Assembly (NCBI RefSeq): GCF_014075995.1
Contig: NZ_CP055153.1
Location: forward strand, 6,200,001-6,264,000
Source: Adhaeribacter radiodurans
GTDB lineage: Bacteria; Bacteroidota; Bacteroidia; Cytophagales; Hymenobacteraceae
DNA: 64,000 bases
Direction of reading: 5' to 3'
In this document: positions 9,752-19,657 of the stretch, one piece after another
Position numbering within the stretch: position 1 is the first letter of the stretch
How the letters are laid out: every line of letters starts with the position of its first letter
The notes under the pieces: model-generated
What the model saw: the letters and a program-made list of their open reading frames with translations, nothing else
Databases searched by the model: none
Told to the model about the DNA's origin: nothing
Translations under genes and position numbers: made by a program

Positions 9752-10602
9752 GGTTTATTAGGGATTTTACGAATAAATAAGACGGAGAAAGCAATTAAAA
9801 TAAGCACGAACCAGTGTAGTGCTTTGGTTTCGAATCGAATGAGCAAAGCTTTGAAGCTGTCCATCCAGGCGTTAGCTCTTTCAATGGCATTTCTCTGCTT
9901 AAAGAGTTGTTCATCAAAATAAATATATTCATCCGTGATTTGGCCATTCCTGGGATTAGTGGCAATATTAGCTTCTATTTTCATTTCTGAACATATACTT
10001 CTAAAAGCTTGGGAATCAAATCCGGCATCGGCATTTAAGAATAAACCTTTAGTTTCAATACCTGCTTCTTTCAATAAATTACATAATTCTTTAAATACTA
10101 CTTCAATCTCATACAAGTCATGGTGGGCTCCTGATACTGGTAAACTACAAGCCAGCATCTGCCCTTTGTTATCAGCTAAAAACAGGCTATTGCAACTATT
10201 GGCCGCTTTCCTGTTTTGATAACCAATGCATTCCCCTCCCTGCTTACAGATAGTCTGACTACCATCTAACTGAACACCTGATAAATCTAGTAAGCAACGC
10301 TGGCTTTTTAGTAGGCCAAGCCATACATTCTTAAAACTCCCATCATTTACCCACTTTCGAAAATGATGATACACGCCTTGCCAGCTAATGGTTGGGCCAG
10401 TAAATATTTCTTTTAGGGGTAACTCTCGCCATTGACAGCCTGTTTTCAACCGATATAAAATACCTGAAATAATGGCTGCTGGTGCTACTTGTAATTTACT
10501 GCCTCTCTTTCCTTGGCTCAAATATGGAACTATCCACCGATTTATTTTATCTTCGCTTAATACTGCCATTGAAATAGGAACTTGTGTAAAGTGTCTTTGC
10601 AA
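9742..10602 (-). CDS. IS5-family transposase
   Basis: 286 residues. The N-terminal part has the DUF4096-type region (RLKTGCQWRELP, followed by WQGVYHHFRKWVNDGSF) seen in IS5 transposases. The DDE nuclease follows: LDGSQT supplies the first D, NADAGFDSQ the second, and the C-terminal IERANAWMDSF region the glutamate, with RFE downstream. The C-terminus is hydrophobic (WFVLILIAFSVLF). The length is normal for a single-ORF IS5 transposase. An alternative start at Met13 (base 10566) would leave the domain intact. Confidence 0.85.
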   Translation of the reverse strand: MQRHFTQVPISMAVLSEDKINRWIVPYLSQGKRGSKLQVAPAAIISGILYRLKTGCQWRELPLKEIFTGPTISWQGVYHHFRKWVNDGSFKNVWLGLLKSQRCLLDLSGVQLDGSQTICKQGGECIGYQNRKAANSCNSLFLADNKGQMLACSLPVSGAHHDLYEIEVVFKELCNLLKEAGIETKGLFLNADAGFDSQAFRSICSEMKIEANIATNPRNGQITDEYIYFDEQLFKQRNAIERANAWMDSFKALLIRFETKALHWFVLILIAFSVLFIRKIPNKPKL

Positions 10603-10635
10603 ACTCTTTTACACTCCTATTTCTTTGGTAGTTTT

Positions 10636-10653
10636 AAAACTCTAAACAACTTC
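10636..10653 (-). repeat. Right terminal inverted repeat of the IS5 element
   Basis: Pairs with 9734-9751 and lies 34 bases upstream of the transposase start. Confidence 0.65.
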
Positions 10654-10827
10654 TTTATAATATTAGCTATATTCTTTATTGTTATAAAAACTGTATCTGT
10701 AATAACCAAAAGTAAAACGAGAAAGGTTAAATATTGTACGCAGATTATACAACTAATCTATTCAGTTACACCATCCAGTTAAGTAAAGAGACAAATTAAA
10801 TGATAGATAATAAGTTGGATAATAGCT

Positions 10828-10849
10828 CCCCTCCTAAGTTTAGGAGGGG
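10828..10849. repeat. Short GC-rich palindrome
   Basis: A 9-bp perfect stem (CCCCTCCTA / TAGGAGGGG) with a four-base loop, followed by GTAGGTGTGG. The GC-rich palindrome stands out in AT-rich surroundings. Similar short palindromes occur as dispersed intergenic repeats in Bacteroidota; I see only this copy here. Confidence 0.5.
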
Positions 10850-10878
10850 TAGGTGTGGTTGTTTTTCCACTAAAACTA

Positions 10879-10916
10879 CGCGTGAGAATGTATATTTATT
10901 TTTGTCCAGGTACTTA
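10879..10916 (+). repeat. 38-bp direct repeat, copy 1, resembling an IS630-type end
   Basis: Matches 12228-12265 at 37 of 38 bases. The core TTTATTTTTGTC followed by TACTTA also occurs in the reverse complement of the IS630 left end at 5165-5189. The two copies may therefore be solo ends of a related element. They lie on either side of the IS3 element. Confidence 0.6.
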
Positions 10917-11078
10917 ACTAACATAAAATTACATTATTTATTTTTAATGCTTTAATATAGAAAGATTAATTACAATACAAAAGTACATATTTAAGCTTTT
11001 TTAAATATGTACTTTGTAAGCTTCCCCAAAAATAGAACTGTTCAGGAAGAGGAAAAAACTTAACTTAGAACAGTACTT

Positions 11079-11345
11079 ATGAAAAGAAAGATCTTTAGTC
11101 CCCAACAAATTGCTAAAATTCTCAAGGAATTTGAGGATGGTAAAAGTGCGGCCGAGATTAGCCGAGAGCATGGAGTGAGTCAAGCGGCTTTTTACAAATG
11201 GCGGCAACGTTACAACGGTATGGATGCGACCGAGCTGAAGCGGCTCAAGGATTTAGAAGAAGAGAACCGGCGGTTGAAAGCCATGTATGCGGAACTAGCC
11301 TTAGACTTAAAATTAGCGAAGGAGATCATCGAAAAAAAGCTTTGA
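11079..11345 (+). CDS. IS3 transposase OrfA (HTH_Tnp_1)
   Basis: 88 residues. A helix-turn-helix ([13 protein letters not shown], then [15 protein letters not shown], then FYKWRQRY) binds the element ends. Residues about 50-85 form a leucine-zipper-like coiled coil ([16 protein letters not shown]) for multimerisation. It ends in EKKL at TGA 11343-11345, directly after the slippery site that joins it to OrfB. Confidence 0.88.
   Translation: MKRKIFSPQQIAKILKEFEDGKSAAEISREHGVSQAAFYKWRQRYNGMDATELKRLKDLEEENRRLKAMYAELALDLKLAKEIIEKKL
11333..11339 (+). promoter_or_regulatory. Programmed -1 frameshift site (A AAA AAG)
   Basis: The heptamer A AAA AAG sits in the correct phase of orfA, four bases before its TGA. 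Slipping back one base continues directly into orfB, which lies in the -1 frame. This is the standard IS3-family way of making the OrfAB transposase. Confidence 0.8.
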
Positions 11346-12178
11346 AGCCCTGCCAAAAGCGACAGCTGGTGGAAGAGGTTTACCAGCAACCACAAGCCGG
11401 CATCAGCAGGGCGTGCCGGGTATTGAGCTTAAGCAAGTCGGTTTACTATTATCAAGCTGTTAAAGAGGACCAACCGGTGGAAGAAGCTTTACGGCAGAAA
11501 GCCGAGCAGCATCCCCGAGAAGGTTTTTGGAAGGTCTATGTACGGTTACGTAAAGAAGGCCATCTTTGGAATCATAAACGGGTTTATCGCATCTACACCG
11601 CTTTGGGTTTAAACCTGCGTCGTAAAGCGAAAAAGCGTCTACCCGCCCGCATCCAACAGCCCCTGCAAGTACCGCAGACATTGAACTATACTTGGTCGAT
11701 TGATTTTATGAGTGATGCTTTGCTGAACGGGCGAAAGTTCCGCTCTTTCCATGTGCTAGATGATTATAACCGGGAAATCTTGCATATTGAAGTGGACTTT
11801 TCTTTGAAAAGCAACCGGGTAGTTTGGGTACTGAATCACCTATTAAAGCGAAGAGAAAAACCAAAACAGATCCGAATGGATAACGGACCAGAGTTTGTGG
11901 CTAGCTTAATGAAGGAATGGAGTCAGGTCCAAGGGATAGAATTTAAATATATTCAACCCGGCAAGCCAACGCAAAACGCCTTTGTAGAACGGTTTAACGG
12001 TACCTTCCGCCGAAATGTACTTAATGCTTACTTATTTGAAAACCTGGAGGAAGTAAGAGAAATTACGGCGACTTGGCTCGAGGATTACAACCATAAAAGA
12101 CCACATGATGCTTTGAATGGAATGGCTCCCGTTGAATATGCTAGAAAAAAGCAGCTTAGTAAAGTAGTATCACCTTAA
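11336..12178 (+). CDS. IS3 transposase OrfB (rve integrase core), made as OrfAB fusion
   Basis: In the -1 frame relative to orfA, about 280 residues. It begins with an HTH_21-type region ([20 protein letters not shown]), then the rve core: SIDFMSD (first D), IRMDNGPEF (second D) and [11 protein letters not shown] (E), followed by [14 protein letters not shown]. This pattern, including [15 protein letters not shown], fits the IS407/IS3 subgroups. The frame is open further upstream to 11198, but that part overlaps orfA and has no domain, so translation most likely enters by frameshifting. The frame ends at TAA 12176-12178, inside the element. Confidence 0.85.
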   Translation, partial: KALKPCQKRQLVEEVYQQPQAGISRACRVLSLSKSVYYYQAVKEDQPVEEALRQKAEQHPREGFWKVYVRLRKEGHLWNHKRVYRIYTALGLNLRRKAKKRLPARIQQPLQVPQTLNYTWSIDFMSDALLNGRKFRSFHVLDDYNREILHIEVDFSLKSNRVVWVLNHLLKRREKPKQIRMDNGPEFVASLMKEWSQVQGIEFKYIQPGKPTQNAFVERFNGTFRRNVLNAYLFENLEEVREITATWLEDYNHKRPHDALNGMAPVEYARKKQLSKVVSP

Positions 12179-12227
12179 TTAGAATTTATAATTGTAACCA
12201 GTTCTAAAAACGGGAAGCTTACAGCTG

Positions 12228-12265
12228 CGCGTGAGAATGAATATTTATTTTTGTCCAGGTACTTA
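12228..12265 (+). repeat. 38-bp direct repeat, copy 2, resembling an IS630-type end
   Basis: Second copy of 10879-10916 with one mismatch. It begins five bases beyond the right end of the IS3 element and is far too long to be its target-site duplication. Confidence 0.6.
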
Positions 12266-12517
12266 TGTATGTATCTTCAGCTTGGTTCTAATTTAAGTTT
12301 TATTCCTCTTTTATTTACTATTTTCTGGTATAAAGCTCTTTTAAAAGGTGCTTACTGGCTGTTGTAAGCGGGGGAGTTGGGTTTTGTTCTTAGCTAGCTA
12401 ACTTGATGCAATTGCCTTAATCGCCTTTTCCTAAATCTGACCTTTACCTTCTATCTAGTCAGCATCAATCTTTCCGGTAATTCTGCTTATCTTTTACGCG
12501 AAAACAGCTACCAGTAT

Positions 12518-13786
12518 ATGCGTCGACTCTCCCGGAACCTTACCTTTCAGGTTTTACTAGCTATTTTTTTAGGAATCCTTACCGGTATTTTATTCCCGGA
12601 AACCGCTGCTCAACTCCGCCCTATCAGCGAGGTATTTATTAACCTGATTAAAATGGTAATTGCACCCATTATCTTTTTAACCATTGTATTGGGCATTGGC
12701 AACATGGGTAATCTTAAAAAAGTGGGTCGGGTAGGGGGCAAAGCATTATTGTACTTTGAAGTAGTAACTACGTTTGCTTTAATAATTGGGGTAGTAGCCT
12801 CTAATGCTTTAAAACCCGGTGCGGGCATTAACATATCGGCGCTGGCGAAAGGCGATATCAGTACGTATACCAAGCAAGCTGCCGAAATTAACTGGGTAGA
12901 GTATTTTACGCATATTGTACCTTCTACGGTAATAGGTGCTTTTGCCCAGGGCGATATCTTACAGGTGCTTTTTTTCTCAGTATTATTTGGGGTGGCACTT
13001 ACCCGGGTAGGCGAAGCCGCTCCCACTATTATTTCTGTTTTCGAAAAATTATCCGCGGTTTTCTTCCGGATTCTGGCCATGATTATGAAACTGGCCCCGC
13101 TGGGTGCCTTTGGCGGGATGGCCTTTACCATAGGCAAATACGGAATTAGTACTTTACTGCCTTTGGGCAAACTTATGCTCACGGTTTACCTAACCATGTT
13201 TTTGTTCATTTTCGTGGTGCTCAACTTAATTATGGCGTACTACAAAGTAAGTTTGTGGCAGTATTTAAAATTCATAAAAGAAGAACTTCTGCTGGTATTG
13301 GGTACCTCGTCGTCGGAGTCGGCGTTACCGCAATTAATGCGCAAACTGGAGCGGTTAGGCTGTTCCCGGTCGGTGGTGGGTTTAGTGGTACCTACCGGTT
13401 ATTCTTTTAACCTCGATGGCACGAGTATTTACCTGAGCATTGCTGTTATTTTTCTGGCTCAGGTGTTTAGTATTAATTTAACGTTGGCGCAGGAAGCTAC
13501 CGTTATTGCCATTCTTATGCTTACTTCTAAAGGAGCAGCGGGTATTACCGGCAGCGGTTTTATTGTGCTGGCCTCTACCATTACCGCTACTAAAATCATT
13601 CCCGTGGAAGGACTGGCTTTATTGCTCGGCGTCGACCGCTTTATGTCCGAAGCCCGGGCCATTACCAATATCATCGGCAACGGCGTAGCCACTATTGTTA
13701 TTGCTAAAAGCGAAAACGAGTTCGACCCAATAAAGCAGCGGCTAGCTTTCTCGGGTGTGGTTTCGGAGGAAGAAGTACTGGCTTAG
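12518..13786 (+). CDS. dctA: C4-dicarboxylate/cation symporter, DctA type (DAACS family)
   Basis: 422 residues, close to the usual 420-440 of the family. It is an inner-membrane symporter that takes up succinate, fumarate or malate (possibly also an acidic amino acid) with protons or sodium. Hydrophobic segments run through the protein. The re-entrant loop and transport-site signatures are present: GTSSSES from residue 262 (HP1), [14 protein letters not shown] from residue 292 (TM7), and [19 protein letters not shown] near the C-terminus (TM8). The last two favour DctA over glutamate carriers. It starts at ATG 12518 in a region also changed by the nearby IS3 insertion, stands alone, and is unrelated to the secreted repeat genes around it. 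Confidence 0.85.
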   Translation: MRRLSRNLTFQVLLAIFLGILTGILFPETAAQLRPISEVFINLIKMVIAPIIFLTIVLGIGNMGNLKKVGRVGGKALLYFEVVTTFALIIGVVASNALKPGAGINISALAKGDISTYTKQAAEINWVEYFTHIVPSTVIGAFAQGDILQVLFFSVLFGVALTRVGEAAPTIISVFEKLSAVFFRILAMIMKLAPLGAFGGMAFTIGKYGISTLLPLGKLMLTVYLTMFLFIFVVLNLIMAYYKVSLWQYLKFIKEELLLVLGTSSSESALPQLMRKLERLGCSRSVVGLVVPTGYSFNLDGTSIYLSIAVIFLAQVFSINLTLAQEATVIAILMLTSKGAAGITGSGFIVLASTITATKIIPVEGLALLLGVDRFMSEARAITNIIGNGVATIVIAKSENEFDPIKQRLAFSGVVSEEEVLA

Positions 13787-14480
13787 CGAGAATAGTGTGG
13801 AGGAAGTTTTAGGAAATATGCACGGGCAGATATACTCGCAGAATCTTGTTTGCTTTTAAAAATTTACTAAATAGCTGTTAAATAGGAAGATTAATTTATT
13901 CTCTATTCCTACTAACAAAAATGAACTCATATTTGTAAATATTCTAATAAAATTTTTTATATTTTAAGGTAACAATTTGCCTATCTGCCAGATGTATAGA
14001 TAAATCCGCGGAATGGAAATATTCATTTCAGCTACTTAACACTACCTCATGATGGAAAAAGCTTTTATTCAACAGAAGAATAGAATAAATTTCGTACTGT
14101 TTTCTCTTCTAAGCCTCCCTTCTCAGAGAATGCAATTACATCTAAGAAGTAAGCATCCCCGCTCAATCCCCGAGTTCCTATTAGTTAAAAAAGGCATTTT
14201 ACCCTGAACCTTATTCCTTTTCCTGGAGATTTTTAATGTAAGTAAGCACTGTTGGTTTTCTTGCATTCCAGTTTACTAGCATCTTAGCTAAAGTTGAGCA
14301 TAAAAGATGCGAGAAATTACATCAGCCTTCTGTTGGAATAGGCTTATTTCTTCCTTTTAGTTTAAAGCTCTTCCACTGGCTGGCAAAATAAAATTGCACC
14401 AGCTAACTTTTCCTCTGCTCCTTTTGGGCTATCCATTTATCTAACTCAAACTTTTACTTAAAACACTTTTCGCAAAGCGT
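13787..14480. other. Intergenic region, no gene seen
   Basis: About 690 AT-rich bases between the symporter and the first plus-strand array gene. I see no coding sequence, RNA gene or strong hairpin. It presumably holds the promoter of the array gene at 14481. Confidence 0.4.
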
Positions 14481-17400
14481 ATGAAAAAGCTTTTACCTTC
14501 TCTTCTCCACCATATTCAATGGTATCAACTCTATTTCTTTAAAATCAAGGGAAATCTGCCTGGCAGTAACTTGTTGCTGAAAATCACTTTTGTTTCACTT
14601 TTTGTCGTCAATTTTGAGTTTATAGCGTCCGCGCAGCTCATAAAGCAGTGGGACAAGACTTATGGGGGTATAAGAAGTGTAGTAACGGATGAAGAGGGAG
14701 TGGGAATTTGTGATACGGGTATTTCTTCCCTGCGCACGATAATACGAACCCCGGATGGGGGCTATTTATTAGGCGGATCTTCCGATTCCCAACAAGGAGG
14801 AGATAAAACCCAGGATAGCGAAGGGGATTGTAATCCAATCGAGAATGAGGGTGATCTGGACTATTGGGTAGTGAAGGTAGATAGTAAAGGTAATAAAACT
14901 TGGGATAAAACTTTTGCGGGCGGCACTAAGTTTGACCAACTTCAGGAAGTGGTAGCTACTCCCGATGGAGGCTATTTACTAGGAGGCTCCCTTGATCTGT
15001 ATGCTTTTTGGGTAGTAAAGATAGATGGAAAAGGTAATAAAATTTGGGACAAAACTTATGATGGGGGTTGGAAGTTGACTTCTTTAGTAGTTACGTCAGA
15101 TGGAAATTATTTAGTAGGAGGGTATTCTCAAACCGATAAAGAAGGAGACAAAAGTGAACCTAACAAAGGAGGAAATGATTATTGGTTGCTAAAAATTGAT
15201 CCGAATGGGAAGAAAATCTGGGATAAAACCTTAGGAGGAACTTCAGATGATTATCTTAAAAGTATCCTTGTTACCTCTGATGGAGGCTATTTAGTCGGAG
15301 GCTCTTCTACATCCGGTAATAGTGGTGATAAAACGGAAGGAACCAGGGATTCCCCTGAAAGTGATTATCCCTCTGACTTTTGGGTGGTAAAAATCGATGG
15401 CAATGGTAAAAAGCTTTGGGACAAGACTTTTGGGGGTGGGGAACATGATGATCTTTCAGATATAATTGCTACGGCTGATGGTGGGTATTTATTAGGTGGT
15501 ACATCTGCTTCTGGCAGGGAAGGAGATAAGAGTGATTTCCCGAAGGGCATTACTGATTATTGGGTTATAAAGATCAATGCAAACGGAAACAAAATTTGGG
15601 ATAAAACTTTGGGGGGGAAAGACCGGGAGATTCTTAATGATTTGGAGGCTACTCCGGATGGAGGCTACCTTCTAGGAGGTTCTTCCAGTTCGGGTAAAGG
15701 CTATGATAAGAGTGAAGATAATAGGCATGAGGTAGGATATGGGGATAATGATTATTGGTTTATCAAGATTGACCAGAATGGAAGTAAGCTTTGGGATAAA
15801 AGCTATGGAGGGAACGACTCGGATGAACTGGTGGCAATACGCTCTACTTCGGATGGCGGTTATGTGCTAGCAGGTACTTCCAGTTCCTATTCAGGAGGAG
15901 ATAAGAGTGATTTCCCGAAGGGCATTACTGATTATTGGGTGATTAAAATAAAAGAATCCAATCCTGCTACCTGGAACCTGCGCCACGGCGGTACGGGGAA
16001 CGACGGCATTACGGCTATGGTTAAAACAGCCGATGGCGGATACTTGCTGGGTGGAACTTCCGATTCAGGTACATCGGGCGATAAAAGCCAAGCCAGTAAA
16101 GGAAATCAGGATTACTGGATCGTAAAAACCGATAAACAAGGTAAGAAGTTGTGGGATAAAACTATTGGGGGGAGCGGTATGGATAATCTGACCGCTATAA
16201 TCGTTACTGCCGATGGAGGCTATTTGCTGGGGGGGTATTCCGACTCTGGTATTAGTGGGGATAAAAGTCAGCCTAGCCGGGGAGGAGTCGATTATTGGCT
16301 GGTGAAAGTGGATGGCACGGGTAAAAAGCTTTGGGATAAGGTTTACGGTGGTAATAATAGCGATAACTTAACAACACTGTTGTCTACTATGGACGGGGGT
16401 TATTTGCTGGGTGGCTCATCAGCTTCGGGTAGGAGTGGCGAGAAAAGTGAGGCAGGAAAAGGCAATACTGACTTTTGGATTTTAAAAATAGATGCTTTAG
16501 GTAAGAAAGTATGGGATAAAACCTATGGGAGTAATAAAAATGATAATCTCGCTGCTCTGATTAATACTTCGAATGGTGGTTATCTGTTGGGTGGCTCCTC
16601 TGCTTCGGGTATTTCCGGCGACAAGAGTCAAGGTTTGCGCGGAATGCAAGATTATTGGGTAATCCGCTTAAATGAGAATGGTTCTAAACTGTGGGACAAA
16701 ACCTATGGCGGAGTTAAGGACTTGTACTCACAAACATGGTGCGACCCTGGAATGGGTAACGATTGCCAAGTGGAATTTGGTAGTTCCATTCTTTCCGGGT
16801 TAGTACCTACCACAGATGGAGGTTTTTTGCTTGCCGGATCATCTAACGCCGATAAAGGCGGGGAAAAAAGTGAGGAAAATTTATTGTGGAATGATTATGA
16901 AGAAACGGCTCGATTAAGAGACTATTGGGTAGTAAAGATTGACGGGCAAGGAAATAAGAAGTGGGATAAAATTTATGGAGGAATCCATCAGTTTGAGTAC
17001 AATGATTATGGGACTTACTACTATACCGGTGATTCGGAGCTTAAATCAATAATTCCAACGTCAAATAACGAATTTATACTGGCAGGTACGTCTGATTCAG
17101 ACATAGGTAAGGACAAAAGTGAAAATAGCAGACGCGACATCGAAACCGAAAAAATTGATCAGCGATTGTATGACTATTGGGTAGTGAAGATTGACGGGAG
17201 TGGCCAGAAGAAGTGGGATAAAACAATTGGAGGATTAAACAATGACTTTTTAGCGGCTATTCTGCCTGTTTCAGAGAATGAGTATTTGCTAGGGGGCACG
17301 TCGGTATCGGGAATAGGGGGGGATAAGAGTGAGTCTAGTCGGGGAAATCAGGATTACTGGCTGGTAAAAGTAAAAGATTTAACGGCACCTGTTTCCGATG

Positions 17401-18971
17401 CTTGGAACCTGCGCTACGGCGGCACCGGCAACGAAGGCTTTACGGCTATTATAAAAACTTCTGATGGCGGGTACTTATCCGGCGGTTACACGAACTCGGG
17501 CGTGAGTGGTGATAAAACGCAAAGCAGCCAGGGCAAGAACGACTTCTGGATAGTCAAAAGTGATGCGGCCGGTAAAAAGCTCTGGGATAAACGCTACGGT
17601 GGCTCTCAGGAGGAATACCTCAACCGTATTATTCAAACTTCGGATGGTGGTTACTTGCTGGCCGGTTCTTCCCTTTCTGAAATCAGTGGCGATAAAACCC
17701 AGGCGAGTAGGGGCGGGCGGGATTACTGGATTGTCAAAATCAGTAATACCGGGGTAAAGCAATGGGACAAACGCTTTGGCGGCAGCGGCTACGACGAACT
17801 CAAAAAAGTAATTCAGCTCTCGACCGGCGAATATATTTTAGCCGGCTACAGCAACTCCCCGGCTGGCGGGAACAAAAGCCAGGCGAGCCGGGGAGGGTAC
17901 GATTACTGGATTATCAAAATTAGCAGCACCGGTACGCAGGTATGGGACAAGCGCTATGGGGGCAGTTCCGATGAAATATTAAGCGGCATTGTGTTAACGC
18001 CTGACAACGGCTTTTTACTGGGGGGCCATTCCTGGTCGGGAAAGAACGGCGACAAAAGCCAGGTAAGCCGAGGAGGGAGCGATTTCTGGGTGATTAGTCT
18101 GGATAAGAACGGCAACAAACTCTGGGATAAAACCTACGGGGGCAGCGGCGAAGACGAAGCCTATTCTTTAGGTCGGAGCGGCAAAGACTACTTTATCTCG
18201 GGCCAAAGTGATTCACCGGCGGGTGGGGATAAAACCCGCGGAAGCCAGGGAGGTAAAGATTTCTGGTTTATTAAGTTTAATAGCACCGGAGCGAAAATCT
18301 GGGACAAACGTTTTGGCGGAACCTTAGATGAAGAACTACGGGCCAGTGTACAGACCAGCGATGGAGGATATCTGTTAGCAGGTAAGTCTTTCTCCAACAA
18401 AAGCGGAAATAAATCGCAAAATAGTCAGGGAAGTAGTGATTACTGGATTGTAAAAACCGATAAAGATGGCATGTACCAGTGGGACAAACGCTACGGCGGC
18501 AGCGGGGCAGAAGAACTGCGGGCTGTGATCCAGACCAGCGATGGGGGTTTACTCTTAGCCGGGAAGTCCGACTCGGGGGTAAGTGGCGACAGAACCCAGC
18601 CCAGCCAAGGCGGTACCGACTTCTGGTTAGTAAAAGTAGCGCCCGAAACTTCTCCTATGGTAGCAGCCAGAGAAGCTACGGAAATTTCTGTTCCGGAAAA
18701 AGAAGTGCCGCTAAACTTACTGCGGGCTTATCCCAACCCGTTTAAAGAGCAGGTAACCATTAGCTTTACTTTACCCGATACGCAAAGGACTATCTTAAAA
18801 GTTTATGATAGCCAGGGCCGCGAAATTAGCACTTTGTTTAACGAAGAAGCGCAAGCCCAGCACACGTATGAAATAAGCTGGCCAGCTAATAAACAGGCTA
18901 CGGGCATGTACCTGTTACAATTACAAACGCCTACGCTTCGGCAGCAACAAAAATTACTTTTAACTAAGTAA
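14481..18971 (+). CDS. Giant secreted repeat protein, three predicted seven-bladed propellers, T9SS sorting domain
   Basis: 1496 residues. The signal peptide is long and ends near 53 (EFIASAQ). 21 units follow: 1-7 from about residue 56, 8-14 from about 497 (linker KIKESNPAT), 15-21 from about 974 (linker KVKDLTAPVSDA). Unlike its relatives it has no Ig-like domain between propellers 1 and 2. Units 12 and 13 carry long insertions, one with a Cys pair (WCDPGMGNDC); the gene at 20280 shares this feature at the same two blades. A type A sorting domain starts near 1410 (AYPNPF, ending LLLTK). A perfect 20-bp hairpin follows the stop. Role: exported, surface-exposed or released multi-propeller protein; ligand or enzymatic activity unknown. 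Confidence 0.88.
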   Translation: MKKLLPSLLHHIQWYQLYFFKIKGNLPGSNLLLKITFVSLFVVNFEFIASAQLIKQWDKTYGGIRSVVTDEEGVGICDTGISSLRTIIRTPDGGYLLGGSSDSQQGGDKTQDSEGDCNPIENEGDLDYWVVKVDSKGNKTWDKTFAGGTKFDQLQEVVATPDGGYLLGGSLDLYAFWVVKIDGKGNKIWDKTYDGGWKLTSLVVTSDGNYLVGGYSQTDKEGDKSEPNKGGNDYWLLKIDPNGKKIWDKTLGGTSDDYLKSILVTSDGGYLVGGSSTSGNSGDKTEGTRDSPESDYPSDFWVVKIDGNGKKLWDKTFGGGEHDDLSDIIATADGGYLLGGTSASGREGDKSDFPKGITDYWVIKINANGNKIWDKTLGGKDREILNDLEATPDGGYLLGGSSSSGKGYDKSEDNRHEVGYGDNDYWFIKIDQNGSKLWDKSYGGNDSDELVAIRSTSDGGYVLAGTSSSYSGGDKSDFPKGITDYWVIKIKESNPATWNLRHGGTGNDGITAMVKTADGGYLLGGTSDSGTSGDKSQASKGNQDYWIVKTDKQGKKLWDKTIGGSGMDNLTAIIVTADGGYLLGGYSDSGISGDKSQPSRGGVDYWLVKVDGTGKKLWDKVYGGNNSDNLTTLLSTMDGGYLLGGSSASGRSGEKSEAGKGNTDFWILKIDALGKKVWDKTYGSNKNDNLAALINTSNGGYLLGGSSASGISGDKSQGLRGMQDYWVIRLNENGSKLWDKTYGGVKDLYSQTWCDPGMGNDCQVEFGSSILSGLVPTTDGGFLLAGSSNADKGGEKSEENLLWNDYEETARLRDYWVVKIDGQGNKKWDKIYGGIHQFEYNDYGTYYYTGDSELKSIIPTSNNEFILAGTSDSDIGKDKSENSRRDIETEKIDQRLYDYWVVKIDGSGQKKWDKTIGGLNNDFLAAILPVSENEYLLGGTSVSGIGGDKSESSRGNQDYWLVKVKDLTAPVSDAWNLRYGGTGNEGFTAIIKTSDGGYLSGGYTNSGVSGDKTQSSQGKNDFWIVKSDAAGKKLWDKRYGGSQEEYLNRIIQTSDGGYLLAGSSLSEISGDKTQASRGGRDYWIVKISNTGVKQWDKRFGGSGYDELKKVIQLSTGEYILAGYSNSPAGGNKSQASRGGYDYWIIKISSTGTQVWDKRYGGSSDEILSGIVLTPDNGFLLGGHSWSGKNGDKSQVSRGGSDFWVISLDKNGNKLWDKTYGGSGEDEAYSLGRSGKDYFISGQSDSPAGGDKTRGSQGGKDFWFIKFNSTGAKIWDKRFGGTLDEELRASVQTSDGGYLLAGKSFSNKSGNKSQNSQGSSDYWIVKTDKDGMYQWDKRYGGSGAEELRAVIQTSDGGLLLAGKSDSGVSGDRTQPSQGGTDFWLVKVAPETSPMVAAREATEISVPEKEVPLNLLRAYPNPFKEQVTISFTLPDTQRTILKVYDSQGREISTLFNEEAQAQHTYEISWPANKQATGMYLLQLQTPTLRQQQKLLLTK

Positions 18972-18986
18972 TGGCACCTAAATCCT

Positions 18987-19036
18987 AAAAGTTAAAGCCG
19001 GTTAGAGAATCTTCTAACCGGCTTTAACTTTTAAGT
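18987..19036 (+). terminator. Rho-independent terminator, 20-bp stem
   Basis: Bases 18987-19006 pair perfectly with 19013-19032 around a six-base loop, 16 bases past the stop. The stem contains AAAGCCGG, the core shared by most array terminators. Confidence 0.85.
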
Positions 19037-19657
19037 AAAATCAAGAAGATTGTTCGCGCTGGTTGTGTGGCAATCAATCTGTTGTTTCTTACACCAATGA
19101 TGGCGAAAAGCCCCGATTGTTATTTTCCCGGATTAGCTGGTTACTAGTTTAGTAATGTTCCTCTTCTATTTGTTGAATTCCGGGTAAAAAGAACACTATT
19201 AAAATCGTCCGGTAACTGCTCAACAGCCCTGGTTCCCGTTTTAGAAATTTTCTCACAAAATATTCACTCAAACCAGGTAACAATTTAACTCTTCAAGGAA
19301 TGTATAAGTTGAGGAGGTATCTGTTTAAACAGGCACAGGTTTCTATGGCAATTGTTTAAGATTAAAATAAGAAGAAAAAACTTTTGGATAACGGAAACTT
19401 TAGTAATTCAGCTAATTCCGGTTAGGTTCTAATTTAGAATAACACTTGCTTACTAAAAATTATTGACCTGATAAGGAGCCCCATATAAATACTTAAAAGT
19501 AGAAGCTCTCCTATAATATATCGCCTCTCTAAGAAGGAACAAAGTAATGGCAAAAATATAAATATCTCCATAATCCTGAATCTATGCTAATACTTACCAC
19601 TTTTAGTAATTCTTCCTGAAATACAGTATTTTATTAAAAAATAACTTTACAAAATTT
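19037..19657. other. Intergenic region, no gene seen
   Basis: About 620 AT-rich bases between a terminator and a gene relic. I find no recognisable coding sequence or structured RNA. Confidence 0.4.

Larger units (their letters stand above)
9734..10653 (-). mobile_element. IS5-family insertion sequence
   Basis: About 920 bp with an intact transposase. The ends form an 18-bp inverted repeat (9734-9751 and 10636-10653) with one mismatch. The transposase stop codon lies inside the left repeat, as in many compact IS5 elements. With the ORF and ends intact, the element may still be mobile. Confidence 0.75.
10654..11014. other. Intergenic region between the IS5 and IS3 elements
   Basis: About 360 AT-rich bases without a gene. 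It holds a GC-rich palindrome at 10828-10849 and the first copy of a 38-bp direct repeat at 10879-10916. Confidence 0.5.
11015..12223 (+). mobile_element. IS3-family insertion sequence
   Basis: About 1.2 kb with inverted ends: TGTAAGCTTCCC at 11015-11026 and its reverse complement at 12212-12223, with similarity running further inward (TAGAACTG / CAGTTCTA). It carries the usual two overlapping frames, orfA and orfB, linked by a slippery A tract. Both frames look intact. Confidence 0.8.

Noticed and set aside
14481-18971. GGxGxDxL-like motifs resembling RTX calcium-binding nonapeptides
   Set aside because: The motif occurs once per roughly 60-residue unit and not in tandem nonapeptides, and is always coupled to WDK and DYW strands.
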